This document shows, piece by piece, positions 45,507-57,145 of a DNA stretch of 64,000 nt; within the stretch, counting starts at the first letter, position 1; every line of letters begins with the position of its first letter. The notes beneath the pieces are model-generated. The model made no database searches. It was not told the DNA's origin and saw only the letters and a program-made list of their open reading frames with translations. Source of the DNA: Lactifluus volemus. Taxonomy: Eukaryota; Basidiomycota; Agaricomycetes; Russulales; Russulaceae. Made by a program: the position numbers and the translations under genes. The stretch covers positions 496,001-560,000 of the forward strand of contig WTXI01000001.1 of NCBI GenBank assembly GCA_022376515.1, written 5' to 3'.

Positions 45507-46931
45507 ATCTAGTAAGAAACACAAGGTTAGGAGGGAGTTGGGAAAGGGGGGGGGAGTAAACCGGACCTTAATGACGATGGATGAGGGGATTGGGCACGGG
45601 AATCTAGGTTTGGGAGGAGCGAGGATGAGTAGAGAGAAAACCGAGGGGCTTAGAGGGGTGTGAACCTGTGAGTTGTGTAGAAGAATTTTGAAAAGAGAAA
45701 AGTATGGAAAGATGGATAGAAGGGGAAGAGGAAGGTCGTGTGTGGTCGTGCAAGGTCGTGAGAGGGAGGGAAAGGGTGAGGTCGACTCGATTGTGAGTGA
45801 ATGCGTTGAGAAAGAGTTGTGAGTGAGTGAGTGAGGCGAGGCGCGGCAAGCTCAAGTCAAGTCAGGTCAGTCAAGTCAGGTCAGGTCAGCTTCAATTATT
45901 ATTATTTATTTCTAATATATAAACGGATATCACCGACCCTTTTCATCATCCCCGTCTCATCCATCCATCACTCAAATCTTACATTACAAACAACTCTCTC
46001 TACTTATCATCCCCGCACTGGCTCATCTCCGGATCAAAAGACGTGCCGTCTCCTTAGAATAGTTCTTCTTCTGCCCCCATGATATTTTTTCTCTCTCTCT
46101 CTCACGCATCTACTTATCTCAATTTCACTTTCATGTGCTTCGTGAAAAAAAAATACCGTATTTGTGATCACATGCACACCTGCCCTGCCTCCACCTCCAA
46201 GAGGTTGTTATGATGGCTTGCTCAATACATTGCGATTACCCTCCATGACCTAATCCCATGGTTTTATTCCCATGGGGCCAAGGGCCATCGGCGCATCGCC
46301 TTTGGGCGCGCGGCGTTTGGACTGGCGCCTAATTAGATTGTCCTGCAAAGTTGGGTATTCCCGTTCATACCGTTTTTGACCTATCGGAGCCGGCTTACGG
46401 CACTGAATACCGACATCAGTTTGGCGGGCTATCAGCACACCCTCATTTTTTGGGTATCATAAATACAATTGATATCGCACAAAAGGCCTACATTACGGAC
46501 AGGTCATAAACATACGTCTAGTCTACATGTCATCTCGAGTCAGACATGGAGGTATGATTTTTAAACTTCCTGAGCAAAAGAGATGAATCCAAGTCCCCCG
46601 ATGGTGGCATGATAGAAAGAAGGATGTTGCGCTGGAAAAGGAGAATGAAAGGCAAGGTGATGTGTTGAATCGTGGCAAAAAAAAAGTGGGATGACATGCG
46701 CATGGTAAACGGACCCAAAAAAGAGACGAAGTCGCTCAGAAGAAACAAATGTCGCACGTGGATGGATTATGGTGATACAGTAGCCAAACTGGAAATGATG
46801 ACCAAAGCTAACTGGGACGACAATCACTGAAAACTCTGCTGAACGGCGCGCTCAGAAGTACCCGATCGCAGTCCTTTCGAGAAAAACGCGATCAAGGGAA
46901 AAACTCTCCGTGCGCTCAGCCAAACAGAAAA
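45507..46931. other. intergenic, long upstream region of the Ras gene
   Basis: About 1.4 kb. The Ras-proximal part is G/A-rich on the plus strand (C/T-rich on the gene strand, as in many fungal 5' leaders), followed by a CAAGT/CAGGT repeat and a CT run (46090-46105). The minus-strand frames 46250-46438 and 46530-46827 have no motif. No RNA gene was identified. Confidence 0.4.
45853..45889. repeat. CAAGT/CAGGT pentamer array
   Basis: Pentamers read CAAGT, CAAGT, CAGGT, CAGT (one base short), CAAGT, CAGGT, CAGGT, CAG. The array lies about 350 nt upstream of the Ras start codon. Slippage-type repeat; regulatory role unknown. Confidence 0.8.
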
Positions 46932-47207
46932 TCAGTCTTGCCGACTGAGTTCTGCCTGTGTGAGGTTGAGAACAAAGCAACCTCCAGAGTAATTTTTTGG
47001 AGGCTCGATGATTTTGACAGGCTTTTTGATGGTTCCGCGGGTGCTATTCGCGTTGGAGGACATTAGCGATGGGAATGGACGAAGCGATCGTGAAGTCGGA
47101 AATGATGGTTTTCTGATCGCTGGTGCGCGGGCTGGTTGTCGTGGTGAAGCAGGGGAGGCGAGCGGGGATGATACGAGAGGACGCGTTGTGTTGACTGCGA
47201 GTGACAT
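46932..47207 (-). CDS. possible small Ser/Pro-rich protein
   Basis: A 91-codon frame starts MSLAVNTTRPLVSSPLASPA, continues APAIRKPSFPTSRSLRPFPS and ends with a more structured segment (KKPVKIIEPPKNYSGGCFVL, NLTQAELSRQD). The composition looks coding and the frame has a clear start and stop, but no family is recognised and no intron signals support it. Confidence 0.4.
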   Translation of the reverse strand: MSLAVNTTRPLVSSPLASPASPRQPARAPAIRKPSFPTSRSLRPFPSLMSSNANSTRGTIKKPVKIIEPPKNYSGGCFVLNLTQAELSRQD

Positions 47208-49567
47208 TGTCGATTCTATTATTGAGAATGAGGCGAAACAAGAACAAGCGGATGATGTGCGTAGAGGAATTAGGAATCCTTGATGGGTTATGTACGCAAG
47301 TGGTAGGTTGATGAAGGGAAGAAGAAAACTGTGGGGATAATGACTGCGTTTTTATAAGCGAATGAATGAAGGCAAGCGTCAAGCTTGCTTTTGCTCTCTC
47401 GTTGGGGTCGCGTCTCAGCGGTTGGGGAGGTTACGGCAAGCCGGTCCGTTTAGCTCGACACGCGAACGCGATTGCCATTTTTGATACGACTATCACTGGC
47501 ACAACTCTACATCTGATCGTTGATCACGACTCGCTCGCACAACTCTAGGATCAGATGGTCATTGCCATGTTGTCAGCACAACCAAGCCATCTCTCGTCCA
47601 AATAGTCGTCGATCTTTTCGGACGTCTGGGAGTCATTGATGCTGACCCACTGTGCACACTTCGTATCAATATAGTCAGTGTCCCTGCACCCACATAAACA
47701 TCCTCGTCATTGTCACCTCCGAACTTTGAATCATAGTACTTGTTTTCTGTTGCTCATTCCGGTATTAGTGAAGATACTGATGCCCTCAATGAAAAAGTCT
47801 GTGACAATCGCTTTGCCTGGGGCTTCTATGGGTCGACCCACCCCGCACCGAGCCGTGAACCCGTGACCCCGCAAATACTGAAGATGTGTCTCGCCCCTCG
47901 CTCCCTTGCCGCTCGTAAGATAGTGAAGACTTACGAGTCTGGCATTACGCCAGCCAATTCTAATTTTAGCCTGCGCCGAGTACACACGCAAGCTACTACA
48001 GTATTGTCATAGTTCCATGTGTACCATCTCATCTACGTTTTTCGTCCGACGAATCAATCAATTGTCAGAAGAGATACCTCGGTCGGTCGGTCGGCGTCGC
48101 GCCGAAGTCATTTGCCGTTGTTCCTACTTGAACCGTCTCCTTGCGGTTCTATTCATGTTCACCTTCCCTCGAGTCCCACAAGAGCCAGCTTTGGATCACG
48201 TATTCTGTTTCTCATTATGCGGTCTCTGGGGGTTATATCTCTTAAGGAGGTCCGGTTAACAGATTTAAAAGTACCGGGAATATATACCCAGGTTGTCATC
48301 AAATTTCAACCCATTTGAGTTCTAACCCTCTTCGGATACCTAATTTCTTCTAGAACTGTGTGAAATCTGCCTTGTTCAATTGCGCCTTGCTGCGGCTGAG
48401 CGCCTTTGCCTTCATAGAGCCGAATCGGAAAAGTACCTCGTTTTTCAAAAGTTGTAAAAGATTGCGAACCCTATTGTGTGTGGTTCCTAGCGGTTAACAC
48501 GGCTATTACTTAACCATTGGGACAGGAAGTTTTCAAAAAGTTGAGTGGGTACATATCTCGACGACGGCCGAAGTCAATTCAACCAAGGTTTTCTTAAACG
48601 GTGTACGGACCCAGTCGTCCAACCGCCTTTTGAGAGTATCGAGGGGTCAACGCATGCAATGATTCAGACAACCGGCCTCTATTCTGCTGTGAAATCAGAA
48701 CTGAGGGCATATAGGATGCTGTGCCTCCCTCAACCTGAGGGTTGTTTAGGCGACCGACCACCCACAATGAGCTGGAGATCAGTCAAAATGGGTGTCACGT
48801 GTGGTGGGTGAACTGAGAAGCCTGAGCGCGAACTCGAAATGCCTTGACAACCTCAATTACATCCTTATTTGAACGTATGCGATATACAAAAGCAGCTTCT
48901 ATGAAAATGAATCAATGAAGAGAGCGCCGATGGTTCGAGTCCCACACTTCAGGTGAGATCTGGGTGAGGATCACGTGGGGTGATCTAAGTAGAATATGAT
49001 ACTCAGGTCAACGAGTAGAGGAGACAATGTGCAGGGAAAGCTACTGGGAACTTGGGGAGCGGTACCTCACAGGAAGGAGGACGTAAGAATGAAGATGCAA
49101 TGGGAGATATACAAAAATGCTGAGAAGGAAATCTCCGCGCCCGGCGCTATGATGTGACAATGACGCAGCGCCCCGGCACTGCCCCAACGATTTGATCTGG
49201 ATTCGACGAGGTGCTGTATATCCCACCTGGTGATACACGGAATAGGATGGTTCCATCCTTGAGGCAAATGGGCACAAATGACGTGGACACGTGGTAGAAT
49301 CGAAGAATCGCCTGTCGGATAATTGGCGGTGTGGGCACGTTTATCGGGAAAAAGGTTTAGTGAAATGAAGTGGGAGTGGGGGATAATTCGACAACAACAT
49401 GCGGATGCCAAGATGCAGATGCGAGGTTGGATGAATGCTGTTTATGGGTTCTGCCGCACGTAAGAGAAAACGCGAGTCCCAGGAGGTCAAAAATGTGGTT
49501 GCCAAGAAAATGCCGATGGGTGAACCCCAGGAGTGCCGAGATGTGTATATGTTCTGGAATGATTCGA
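47208..49567. other. gene-poor region of about 2.3 kb
   Basis: No recognised gene. Frames at 47731-47991 (-), 47740-48012 (+), 48019-48318 (+), 48545-48811 (+) and 49147-49338 (-) were read; none shows a motif or a good chain of introns. The last (ILRFYHVSTSFVPICLKDGT) is the most protein-like. A CGGT run (about 48079-48093) is present. No terminal repeats or transposase motif were found. Confidence 0.4.
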
Positions 49568-50075
49568 CTATTGCACGTCGACAAGGAGGTTGCGTTCGAG
49601 AATATACTTTCCTTCTTTGTATTTCTGTGATTGTTCATATGCTTTGTCCTGCCAAAAGACAATGTCGTGGGCGGAAAGAAGGGGACAAAGTAGGAAAGCA
49701 TGCGTACATATTTCCAACCGAGGATCGTGCCACACTTGCAGCAGTAGATGTCTCGTACGGTGTGGTTGCCTGTAGTCATTTGACGATCATTTGGTTCACC
49801 CTCAATAACGTTAACCCTGCGCAGTTCCTCGATTAGCAGCCGCACCATCTGACGGTGCTTCGGTCGGGTCTTACACTTCGTCAAACAGATAAGCACGTCC
49901 GTGCTGGCCATTGAATGCCTGGAGAATGATCAGTGAGCCTAGCGTGAGGCCAAAGGTACGCAAGTGCGTGGCTAACCCTGGAAATCATGGAATGGATGGT
50001 AGTTAGATGAGTGCGACAGCTCAGGCAGCCGTATACACGAGCGCCCGCCAAGTAACGCCGATAGCTCATGCCCAT
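49568..50075 (-). CDS. Yippee-family zinc protein (Moh1-like)
   Basis: Small zinc-binding protein; yeast Moh1 and animal Yippee relatives, with Yippee folding like the cereblon thalidomide-binding domain. Start ATG 50073-50075: [33 protein letters not shown], then [51 protein letters not shown] and [20 protein letters not shown], ending LLVDVQ, TAG 49568-49570. Zinc ligands are CLSC and CCKC. Three introns: donors GTTAGC near 49979, GTAAGA near 49872 and GTACGC near 49709, all joining in frame. In Gid/CTLH complexes Moh1-type proteins are accessory subunits; that role is not shown here. Confidence 0.93.
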
Positions 50076-50758
50076 GATGAGAGATACTGTGTAGTTGATT
50101 TGGGGGTACGAATGCTTTGGGGATCTGAAAGGCGCAAGCGCAGAGTGGCTTGATGGGGATCTGAGTGGAAAGCGAGAAGGGCGAGGAAACTAGGAGGAAT
50201 AGACAGAACAGAGTTTATACAGCCTGACGGGCGATAAGGGAAAAGAGGAATAGAATGGATGTGTAGGTGCAGGGAGGAAGAAACGATGAAATGGTTTAGC
50301 AAGTTGGCTCAAAGGTGGTGTGACCTTGACCTTAAATCAGTCCATTCGCCGGACCTTCGTCCCGCACATCCTGCAGCTGCGGCCAACCCACATCCTCGTT
50401 CCATCATCATACAAAAATATATTTAATGAACACCATACAAACACAGGCTACTATCAACATCTGGTCATTTATTTATTATCCGCGGTGGGACCTCGGTTTT
50501 AATCGGCCAATTCAGCCTCGATCCTTATCGACGCATAAAAGCCGCTTCACGCGAGCATGCCTGTTTTGTCCCGTTCACCAGATGTCCTCCAGGTAGTATG
50601 GTAGAGCTCTGTTAGTTCCCACAACCCTCCGGGAAAGAAGCTCCGGATAGGGGATAATTTTTTTGGCGAGCACTGCATTTTCGCCTGCAGATGATGTCCA
50701 GATGAGATTGATTACGCATGGAGTGGCTTGATGATGCTTAGAAAGCCCAAATCACCCC
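50076..50758. other. intergenic between two minus-strand genes
   Basis: About 680 nt holding the Yippee gene promoter and the 3' region of the ARP10-like gene. No motif-bearing frame was seen. Confidence 0.4.
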
Positions 50759-52823
50759 TCAAGCTCCTACAGCCGCCAGCGGAGTTGGGTCTAGCGTCTG
50801 TGTTGGAGGCGGGTTCGCAGGAGGTGCACCCATAGGTAAGGGTGTCCGTGTCCAGTCCGGTATGACGTGCGCTGGGAAAGAATCGGCAGTGTCATCTTCC
50901 TCTGTGGAACCATCCGGGCCAGAATGGCCTCCAGCCTCGTCCCATTTTTCCCTTGGGACTTCTACACCGCCTGTTTTTAGTGCTCTGTATTCGGGTCATG
51001 GGTGAGCGCCCAAATCACGGGGCTGGCATATGACCATGCTTACCCTGCTAGTGAGCCACCCACCCAAGCCATGGTCGCCGGCGTAAATGCCGGAGCTTTC
51101 CCTGCGTTGGTGCTCGCGGGGGCACCTGATAAAGGGGTGGGCGAGGGGTTGTTCAGAATGGCAAAACAAGGAACCAAGGGGCGCAGTGTGGCATAGCGAT
51201 CGTACGCGGGTGGTCTGGGCCTACCTGGGGCCATAGGTGGTCGTGCGGAAGAGGGAGGCGAAGTGACAATAGCTCGGATAAGTTCTGCCTGCAGCCGGGG
51301 GATAAACCCGGGGAGCATCGCCGTGCCACCTGTGACAAGAATGGATGACGCGAGTATCTTGCGAAGGTCAACCGGAATCTCCACTCAACAAAGTCAGCCA
51401 AAGGGAACCGTAACATAAACAAGCCCTTTCTACCTTCAATAAACAGTCCAGGATAGTCTCCGCAACACTGCTCTCGTCAACATCACCCCCTTCAAATAGG
51501 ACTTCCGAGCCTCGTTCTCGAATCCAACCCGGTACCACGAGGGTACCGAGGCCAGTACCCGTCTGCTGCGAAACAGGAGGCATGACTTTCAAGTGCAAAT
51601 CTGTTGCTGTCGAGTGACGCATATACAAGTTCGCAAGCGCTTGAAGTTTATGCTCGCTGCGGCTCGAACGCTCAGGTAAAACTTGAGACTTGGAAACAAT
51701 AGAGAAGTCAGACGAGGCTGCCCCCGCATTGCTTTCTTGGTCAGCCGAGATACGAGACAAGTCGGATTCTGACGGAGCGCTATCCTAGGAGGCAGGTCAA
51801 GGTCCATAGTATCTTCGCCTATTGGTGAAATAACGTCCGAATCCGATGTCATGTCCATAGCTTCGCCGACGAAAGAGCATCGAGTTTTGATCTCTTCAAG
51901 AACCGTATCGGAGAGAACTTCTAATGGTACTCGAGTGGAACGTGAGGAGGTAGGCATGTTTACAGCAGCGCTCAGAGATGTCGGTGGCGGGAGGTAGGTG
52001 CCAAAAAGAAGTAAAAGTGCACGGACGTGGGACGTGAGACGCGCGCCAGCCAAGGGTGTGGTCCTGAGTTGATGGAACAGTGGGCGGGAGGAAAAAATCT
52101 GACGGTCCATATGTTACAGCCGAAGTCAGAAAAGAAAACGAGCGTACAGGAAGCGCGGTGGACTCTAGTTCTCCGCAATCAAGAACGAGGCCTGTTATGC
52201 GGCCAACAGAGAGGAGTGCAAGGAGGTGGCTGGAGGCAAATGATATGGATGGAACCTGGAAAGGCGTCAGTCAAGGACAAGGATACGTTATTGGTAGCAG
52301 GACCTGGAGGTTTTCAAAAAGAATTCTGGCAAGGATATCTTTTACATAGACAGGCAAGAGAGGGTGTTCAACAATGATAACCTTTCTCGACTTTGGATCC
52401 GTCAGGAGGGAACTAATCGCATAAGTTTGGATGCCTAAGCAAGACTAAGAAACGTACTTACTCGTGGAAGACTGCCCTGAGGTGGGCTTGCAATCTAGCC
52501 GCAAGTACACGGTCCTCTTCATCTCGTTGGATAGGATCTGGGGAACGCTGGAGACGCAACAATGGAGCGACAAAAAATACATCGCGTGGGCGACCTTCGC
52601 CACTAAACCCAACTTTCCAGACACGGGAGCCTGGGTCGATTACAATGCGATCTTCTGTCCCATAGAGGGAATGTCTACGGGTAGTTTGATAATGTGGAGA
52701 TGCTTGAACAAGACCAGAGCGGGCTGTACGAGCGGCATTTAGCGCACCTGCAGGGGTCAATGGAACCTGGGCTGCAAAATGCGTCCTTGAACGTGGGGTG
52801 GAAGGCACAGTGAGATGAGACAT
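50759..52823 (-). CDS. actin-related protein, ARP10-like
   Basis: Actin-fold ATPase-like protein; ARP10/Arp11 caps the dynactin pointed end. Starts MSHLTVPSTPRSRTHFAAQV at 52823. The phosphate-1 loop is IDPGSRVWKVGFSGEGRPRD. An exon not obvious from ORF length reads KVIIVEHPLLPVYVKDILAR, ILFENLQ, then VPSISFASSHLLALLSVGRI, TGLVLDCGELESTALPV, IFSSRPLFHQLRTTPLAGAR and LLLLFGTYLPPPTS. The adenosine-side motif is ASSILVTGGTAMLPGFIPRL. A Ser/Pro-rich loop with SPTPLSGAPASTNAGKAP follows, then TMAWVGGSLAG and the tail ending PTPLAAVGA, TGA 50759-50761. A -1 break near 51785 is bridged by one G. Length (about 550 aa) exceeds yeast Arp10. Confidence 0.78.
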
Positions 52824-52894
52824 GGTGGCGACGGTCCAAGACGCAAGGCGGTCGCGTCAAGGCATTGACAAAGGGACAAAGACAGAAAAATAAA

Positions 52895-52998
52895 TGCTCG
52901 GAGTGAGGATCGAACTCACGACCTCAGGATTTGATGATCAGCTGATCACTCATATATGACTATGAGACCTGCGCTCTAACCAACTGAGCCATCCAAGC
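52895..52998 (-). tRNA. tRNA-Met (CAT), elongator type, with 30-nt intron
   Basis: The gene-strand sequence begins GCTTGGATGGCTCAGTTGG and ends CTCACTCCGAGCA. The acceptor stem pairs GCTTGGA with TCCGAGC (one G-T). The D-arm is GCTC/GAGC and the T-arm GTGAG TTCGATC CTCAC. The anticodon loop CTCATAA gives CAT, with the intron after the base 3' of the anticodon, the normal position. Mature length is 74 nt without CCA. The T-loop starts TTCGA, so this is elongator rather than initiator Met. The intron holds the palindrome TGATCAGCTGATCA. It lies between the ARP10-like gene and ULP1. Confidence 0.93.
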
Positions 52999-53151
52999 TT
53001 CAACAAAAAAAAGGTGAAGTATTATATAATACTGGTAAGATGGATAGTTGAAATACAGTAAACTAGCACACGCCTTTCGGCACCTTTGTTGAAATACTCT
53101 AGACGACCTGTTGCTCCCGTTCCCGTTCATTTACTATTGCCACTACTCCCC

Positions 53152-55713
53152 ATGCTCAATCTTAAGCGAGGTCCGCAAGATTCGATCCTTCCTATCCGAG
53201 CTGCAAAACATCCAAGAACCACCGCGCTGTATGGTGACAGCCCCACCGCGTCACAAAACGAGGGACTCTTGTCCCACTGGATTTCCAGTCTTGTAAACTT
53301 AACAACCAAAGCAGCCTCTGGCATTTTTACTGAAAGTTCGTTTTGTTCTGTTGCCTATCTTCTCCTTTACTCAGCTTTTACTCAGCTTTAAGAGCTCCAC
53401 CACCTCAACGTCCAGCACCCTCGCAATTATTACGAACGGAAGTCATCACACAGCCCTCGTCTCTATCTGCCCTACCATTCCTCTTCATTCCGCACGCTTT
53501 GGTCGTCGGAGGTCTCCCCAAATGCAAACCAAAAGATCTTCGTTGCGGTCAAGCTCGACTCAATTGCCTGACTCGCCCCCGAGTCGTTCAGACATCCCAC
53601 CGGCTTCAACAAGGGAAGCACAGTCAACCCCCACACCCTCATCCCCGCATTCGCAGCCGCTCAGGACGGCTGAAACTACGACTTTAGTGCCCACTTCGAT
53701 CACAACTCTCCCACAACACGAGACGGGAAATGTCTTTGATACTTTATCTCATCCTTCGGACCCTCCTTCCACGCCAGTCCCATGTTCATCAAAGTCTGTC
53801 AACAGTGTTCTCTCAGCTGTTCGTCCTTTAGCTGTTCGCCCACCTCTTCCTGGCGCATACCTCAGCCCTTCCATCGAAACCCCTACGCACAGACCAATAC
53901 CTCCCCTCAGACGCCCCAAACGGAACCACGAGCAGTGGCCATGCATAACCCATATTATCGTTCAATGGCACCTCCACCGTCCCCCAATCTGCCACCAGCG
54001 CCTACTCCACAGCCCCAGCCACCAGATTCTGCCAGTGGCATCACGTCCCGACAGCCTTCTACTACTATATCGACAACTGCGTCGGCTCCTGTCCTTCCAG
54101 TGTTTCGAGAAGAGGTTGACGCTGCGATCGCGGTGGCAGAAAGGACTCTCCGGTCGGTTGGTCAAACGGGTGTTTTCTAGGAAGAGTGCGAGGCCTCATA
54201 TCTACCAGAGTGCTGTACGTCCTTCCACACTCTTTCTGAGACGCATCTTCACTGTGCACATAGCATAGAGCTCGCGTATCCGAAGTGAGGAAAGAGGATC
54301 GAGAGGCCTTAGTGAAGCAACTATATGAGCTCGAGCGTGCTCGGGGCTACACTTCTGACTTCCAAACATACCAAGGTGTGTGATGCTATATTCTATTGCG
54401 ATGCCTTTCAGTTACTATCCTGCTCTCAGAGTACTTGAAGTATCGCGAGCTACTTGATGCTCAAGGATTAATGTCGTGTAAGTTGATATCATCGTCGTTT
54501 CCCCTCTGCTTAACCCACGTATTAGCTCGTTCGCTCGCTGATCTTCGACGAAGATATCAAAGTGATGAACAGAGACGACATTCATTTGGCGATGTTCGTT
54601 CTTTCATTTTTCTGATTCTTTATTTGACGAGGTCGTAAGCAGAGCCTTACCCCCGATTATCTTGAGCGTGCCCTCCAAAAAGCGAAGGAAACTCTCAACA
54701 GGTACATTCTCCGTACTCCTTCCCCCTCTATTCCTATGCTAATATACGCAGTCCCAAACCCCCGCCGCCTTTCGTACCTTCCTTCGAGCAACTCCGCATC
54801 GTCCGGCGCGACAGGGACGCAGAGATCAATAGCCGCCTTCGTGGACCCCCTTTACCTGCATTCCTTTCTCCCGAGGACGACGCTGAAGTCGCGAGATTGC
54901 TCAAGCAGCGTGGGGTCGTTGCAAAAGTGGCAAGGCTGCAGATCGCAGATGCGGATCTCAGCCGTCTGAGGCCGGGTACATGGTTGAATGACGAAATAAT
55001 CAATTTCTACGGCCAACTTATTATGGAGCGCTCGGAGGTGCATCCCAAAATCAAGAGTGTGAAGAATGGAGCAAGGCCCGACAAGATGACGATTTTGAAT
55101 GTGCACTACTTCAACTCGTTCTTCTTCGAGAAGTTGGCGAGTGAAGGTTACGAAAAGGCTCGCCTAGCCAAGTGGACAAAGAAAGTACGGCGTATAGTTC
55201 TGGTTCCCGCGAGCGAGTTGGTTAACACCTTTTTTTCTGCTTGGTAGTTTGATCTATTTTCGAAAGACATTGCATTATTACCCATCAATCATGGAAATTC
55301 GCATTGGACGGCGGCAGCGATAAACTTTCGCCGACGCCGAATAGAATCGTTCGACAGCATGGGCGTGTGGCGACAGGATGTCTTTGACGTACGTCCTTAC
55401 CTTTTTTTAATCAGCTTTCCCTCTGAGCGTTGACGTCTGGCTTACTGTTTAGCTTCTTCGCGAATACGTCGATCTCGAACATCTTAACAAGAAAAATAAA
55501 CCGTTCGATTGGACTGGCTGGATCGACTACTGCCCTAGGGATACTCCTCAGCAAGAGAACGGCTTCGACTGCGGTGTCTTTACGTGCCAATTCCTCGAGG
55601 CCCTCTCACGCGGCATGGACTCTCCCTTTAATTTTACGCAGAGGAACATGTCATTCTTGCGTCGGCGCATGATACTGGAGATCGCGCGCACGGAATTGCT
55701 TGGTGGAACATGA
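53152..55713 (+). CDS. ULP1: Ulp1-type SUMO protease (C48 peptidase)
   Basis: Cysteine protease that matures SUMO and removes it from targets; usually at nuclear pores. Starts MLNLKRGPQDSILPIRAAKH (a basic NLS-like KHPRT follows), then a long Ser/Pro-rich N-terminal half with SYRSMAPPPSPNLPPAPT-like and FREEVDAAIAVAERTLRSVG. The catalytic domain starts near SPEDDAEVARLLKQRG: IADADLSRLRPGTWLNDEII, NFYGQLIMERS, HYFNSFFFEKL, then LPINHGNSHWTAAAINF (catalytic His), IESFDSMG (Asp), and TPQQENGFDCGVFTCQFLEA (Gln and Cys). Ends IARTELLGGT, TGA 55711-55713. The triad is complete. The frame in the disordered part (about 53820-53960) shifts once and is unresolved. A TTG 66 nt upstream (53086) gives an alternative longer frame. 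Confidence 0.92.
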
Positions 55714-56046
55714 CACTCTAGAACGGATCGGATGTCTACCACGAGGGTTATTTTATTAGTCTCCAATTATAACGTCTTGCCATGGCTGATTTGGCCTTGC
55801 GGCAGTCTAGTCTCTGATTTCCCGCGATGCGTGCTTAGCGTTAGAGCGCGCGTCCCAAAGCGGGACGGGTGTGCTTTCACGCCACTTTTTGACTGGTGAA
55901 AGTCAATACGTGTTCGATATGATATGCACCACATTATGATAACAGGTATGAGATATATGCGTAAGTTACAAGGTATGAGCAAACAGTGACACATGGCCAG
56001 AACCACGGGACGTGAGGTGGATACTAGGTGATGAAAGAGTACAGTA
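55714..56046. other. convergent 3' spacer
   Basis: 333 nt between the ends of ULP1 (+) and the SNARE gene (-). Nothing recognised. Confidence 0.4.
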
Positions 56047-56758
56047 CTACCGTCGGAACCACCAGACGACGATGAAAAACCAAAAGACAAAGATGAGAAA
56101 GATGATGTACCATAACCAGCGACAGCCTTGACGTTCCGCCATGGTGTTCATCCGCCGAAACGTGCCAGCGAGGATGCCCGACGTTTCCGCAAACGCGTCG
56201 TTCTGCATTTCCCCCAAGACCAAAGCACACATGTTGAAAAAAAAAATGAACGCGATCGTCAGAAATGTTATGTCATCCGGGAAGAGGGGTATGGAGGAGG
56301 AGAGGGGCACGAGAATAAAAGAGATACGCACCATTTGACCTAGTTGAATCGTCGACTCGCGCACCTCGTTCCCAATCCCGATCGTGATCTGTTTTCAAAA
56401 TCGCGTAAAAAAAAAAAAAAGGGAGTGTGTTGAGCGTTGAGAAGGTACGACGCCAGACAGATTGTACATACCTCTTTGAGTATCTTCACTTTTGCGCTAA
56501 GTCCCTGAACAGCATCGTCATTTTGGCCCTCGAGGTCATCCACGAAGCGTGCGCCTGGAAAGGCCGCGCTATCCGATGTGTTATTGTTGTTGTTGTTGTT
56601 GTTATATCCAGGGTAGGGCGACGAACGTCCCGAGTGAGGTGGTGTAGGTGCATATGGAGGGCCGTTGTCGAGCCCGAGGGCAGCGCGGGATACGCGGTGC
56701 CTGTAAAAACTGTCGGAGAGGGACGTAAAGATGATAGAGGAAATTACCTTTGAGTCAT
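56047..56758 (-). CDS. BET1: BET1-type Qc-SNARE, tail-anchored
   Basis: Membrane-fusion protein for ER-Golgi transport. Starts MTQR, then HRVSRAALGLDNGPPYAPTP, PHSGRSSPYPGY followed by eight Asn, TSDSAAFPGARFVDDLEGQN, and the SNARE helix DDAVQGLSAKVKILKE, ITIGIGNEVRESTIQLGQMN, DAFAETSGILAGTFRRMNTM, AERQGCRWLW. The C-terminus is a single hydrophobic anchor (YIIFLIFVFWFFIVVWWFRR), TAG 56047-56049. Four exons; the first carries only four codons. The helix register and the tail anchor fit Bet1/Sft1; I favour BET1 because of the RRMNTMAERQG stretch. The Asn run comes from a coding trinucleotide repeat (56580-56604). Confidence 0.88.
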
Positions 56759-57145
56759 TGTCGTATTGAGAGTGATTATGTCCACGACATCTGTATTTTC
56801 TCCGCTAACAAATACATATAAATACTAGTCCGCTCTAACCCCTGCAACGCAACTTCCCCGGCTTCAAAAGGATGGAGACAAAGAAACGGAGCGATTCATA
56901 ACGAGAGAAAAGAACCCGAGGGGTTGCAGGACTGAGGAATGAAAAAAAAAGAGCGCACGACGCTTGGAAGGAGTCCAGCAAACTACACAAGCGTACAGTA
57001 TCATATAGGTAAGTAAAATACCGGCAGGAATAAAACGATGACGACTGGTATATAAGGCCATCGATAGATCGTATGCGGTATCGACGCATTGCAAGATGTT
57101 CACACAAAAAAATACAAGGGGAACGAAAGGACGAGACGAGCGGGT
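56759..57145. other. intergenic between two minus-strand genes
   Basis: About 390 nt with the SNARE promoter and the 3' region of the membrane protein gene. Minus-strand frames here have no motif. Confidence 0.4.

Noticed and set aside
48545..48811. 88-codon plus-strand frame in the gene-poor region
   Set aside because: No family resemblance and no partner exons.
48900..49345. Minus-strand frame (RFYHVSTSFVPICLKDGTIL) as a gene
   Set aside because: Protein-like but short, with stops in all frames on both sides and no convincing splice sites; left as part of the gene-poor region.
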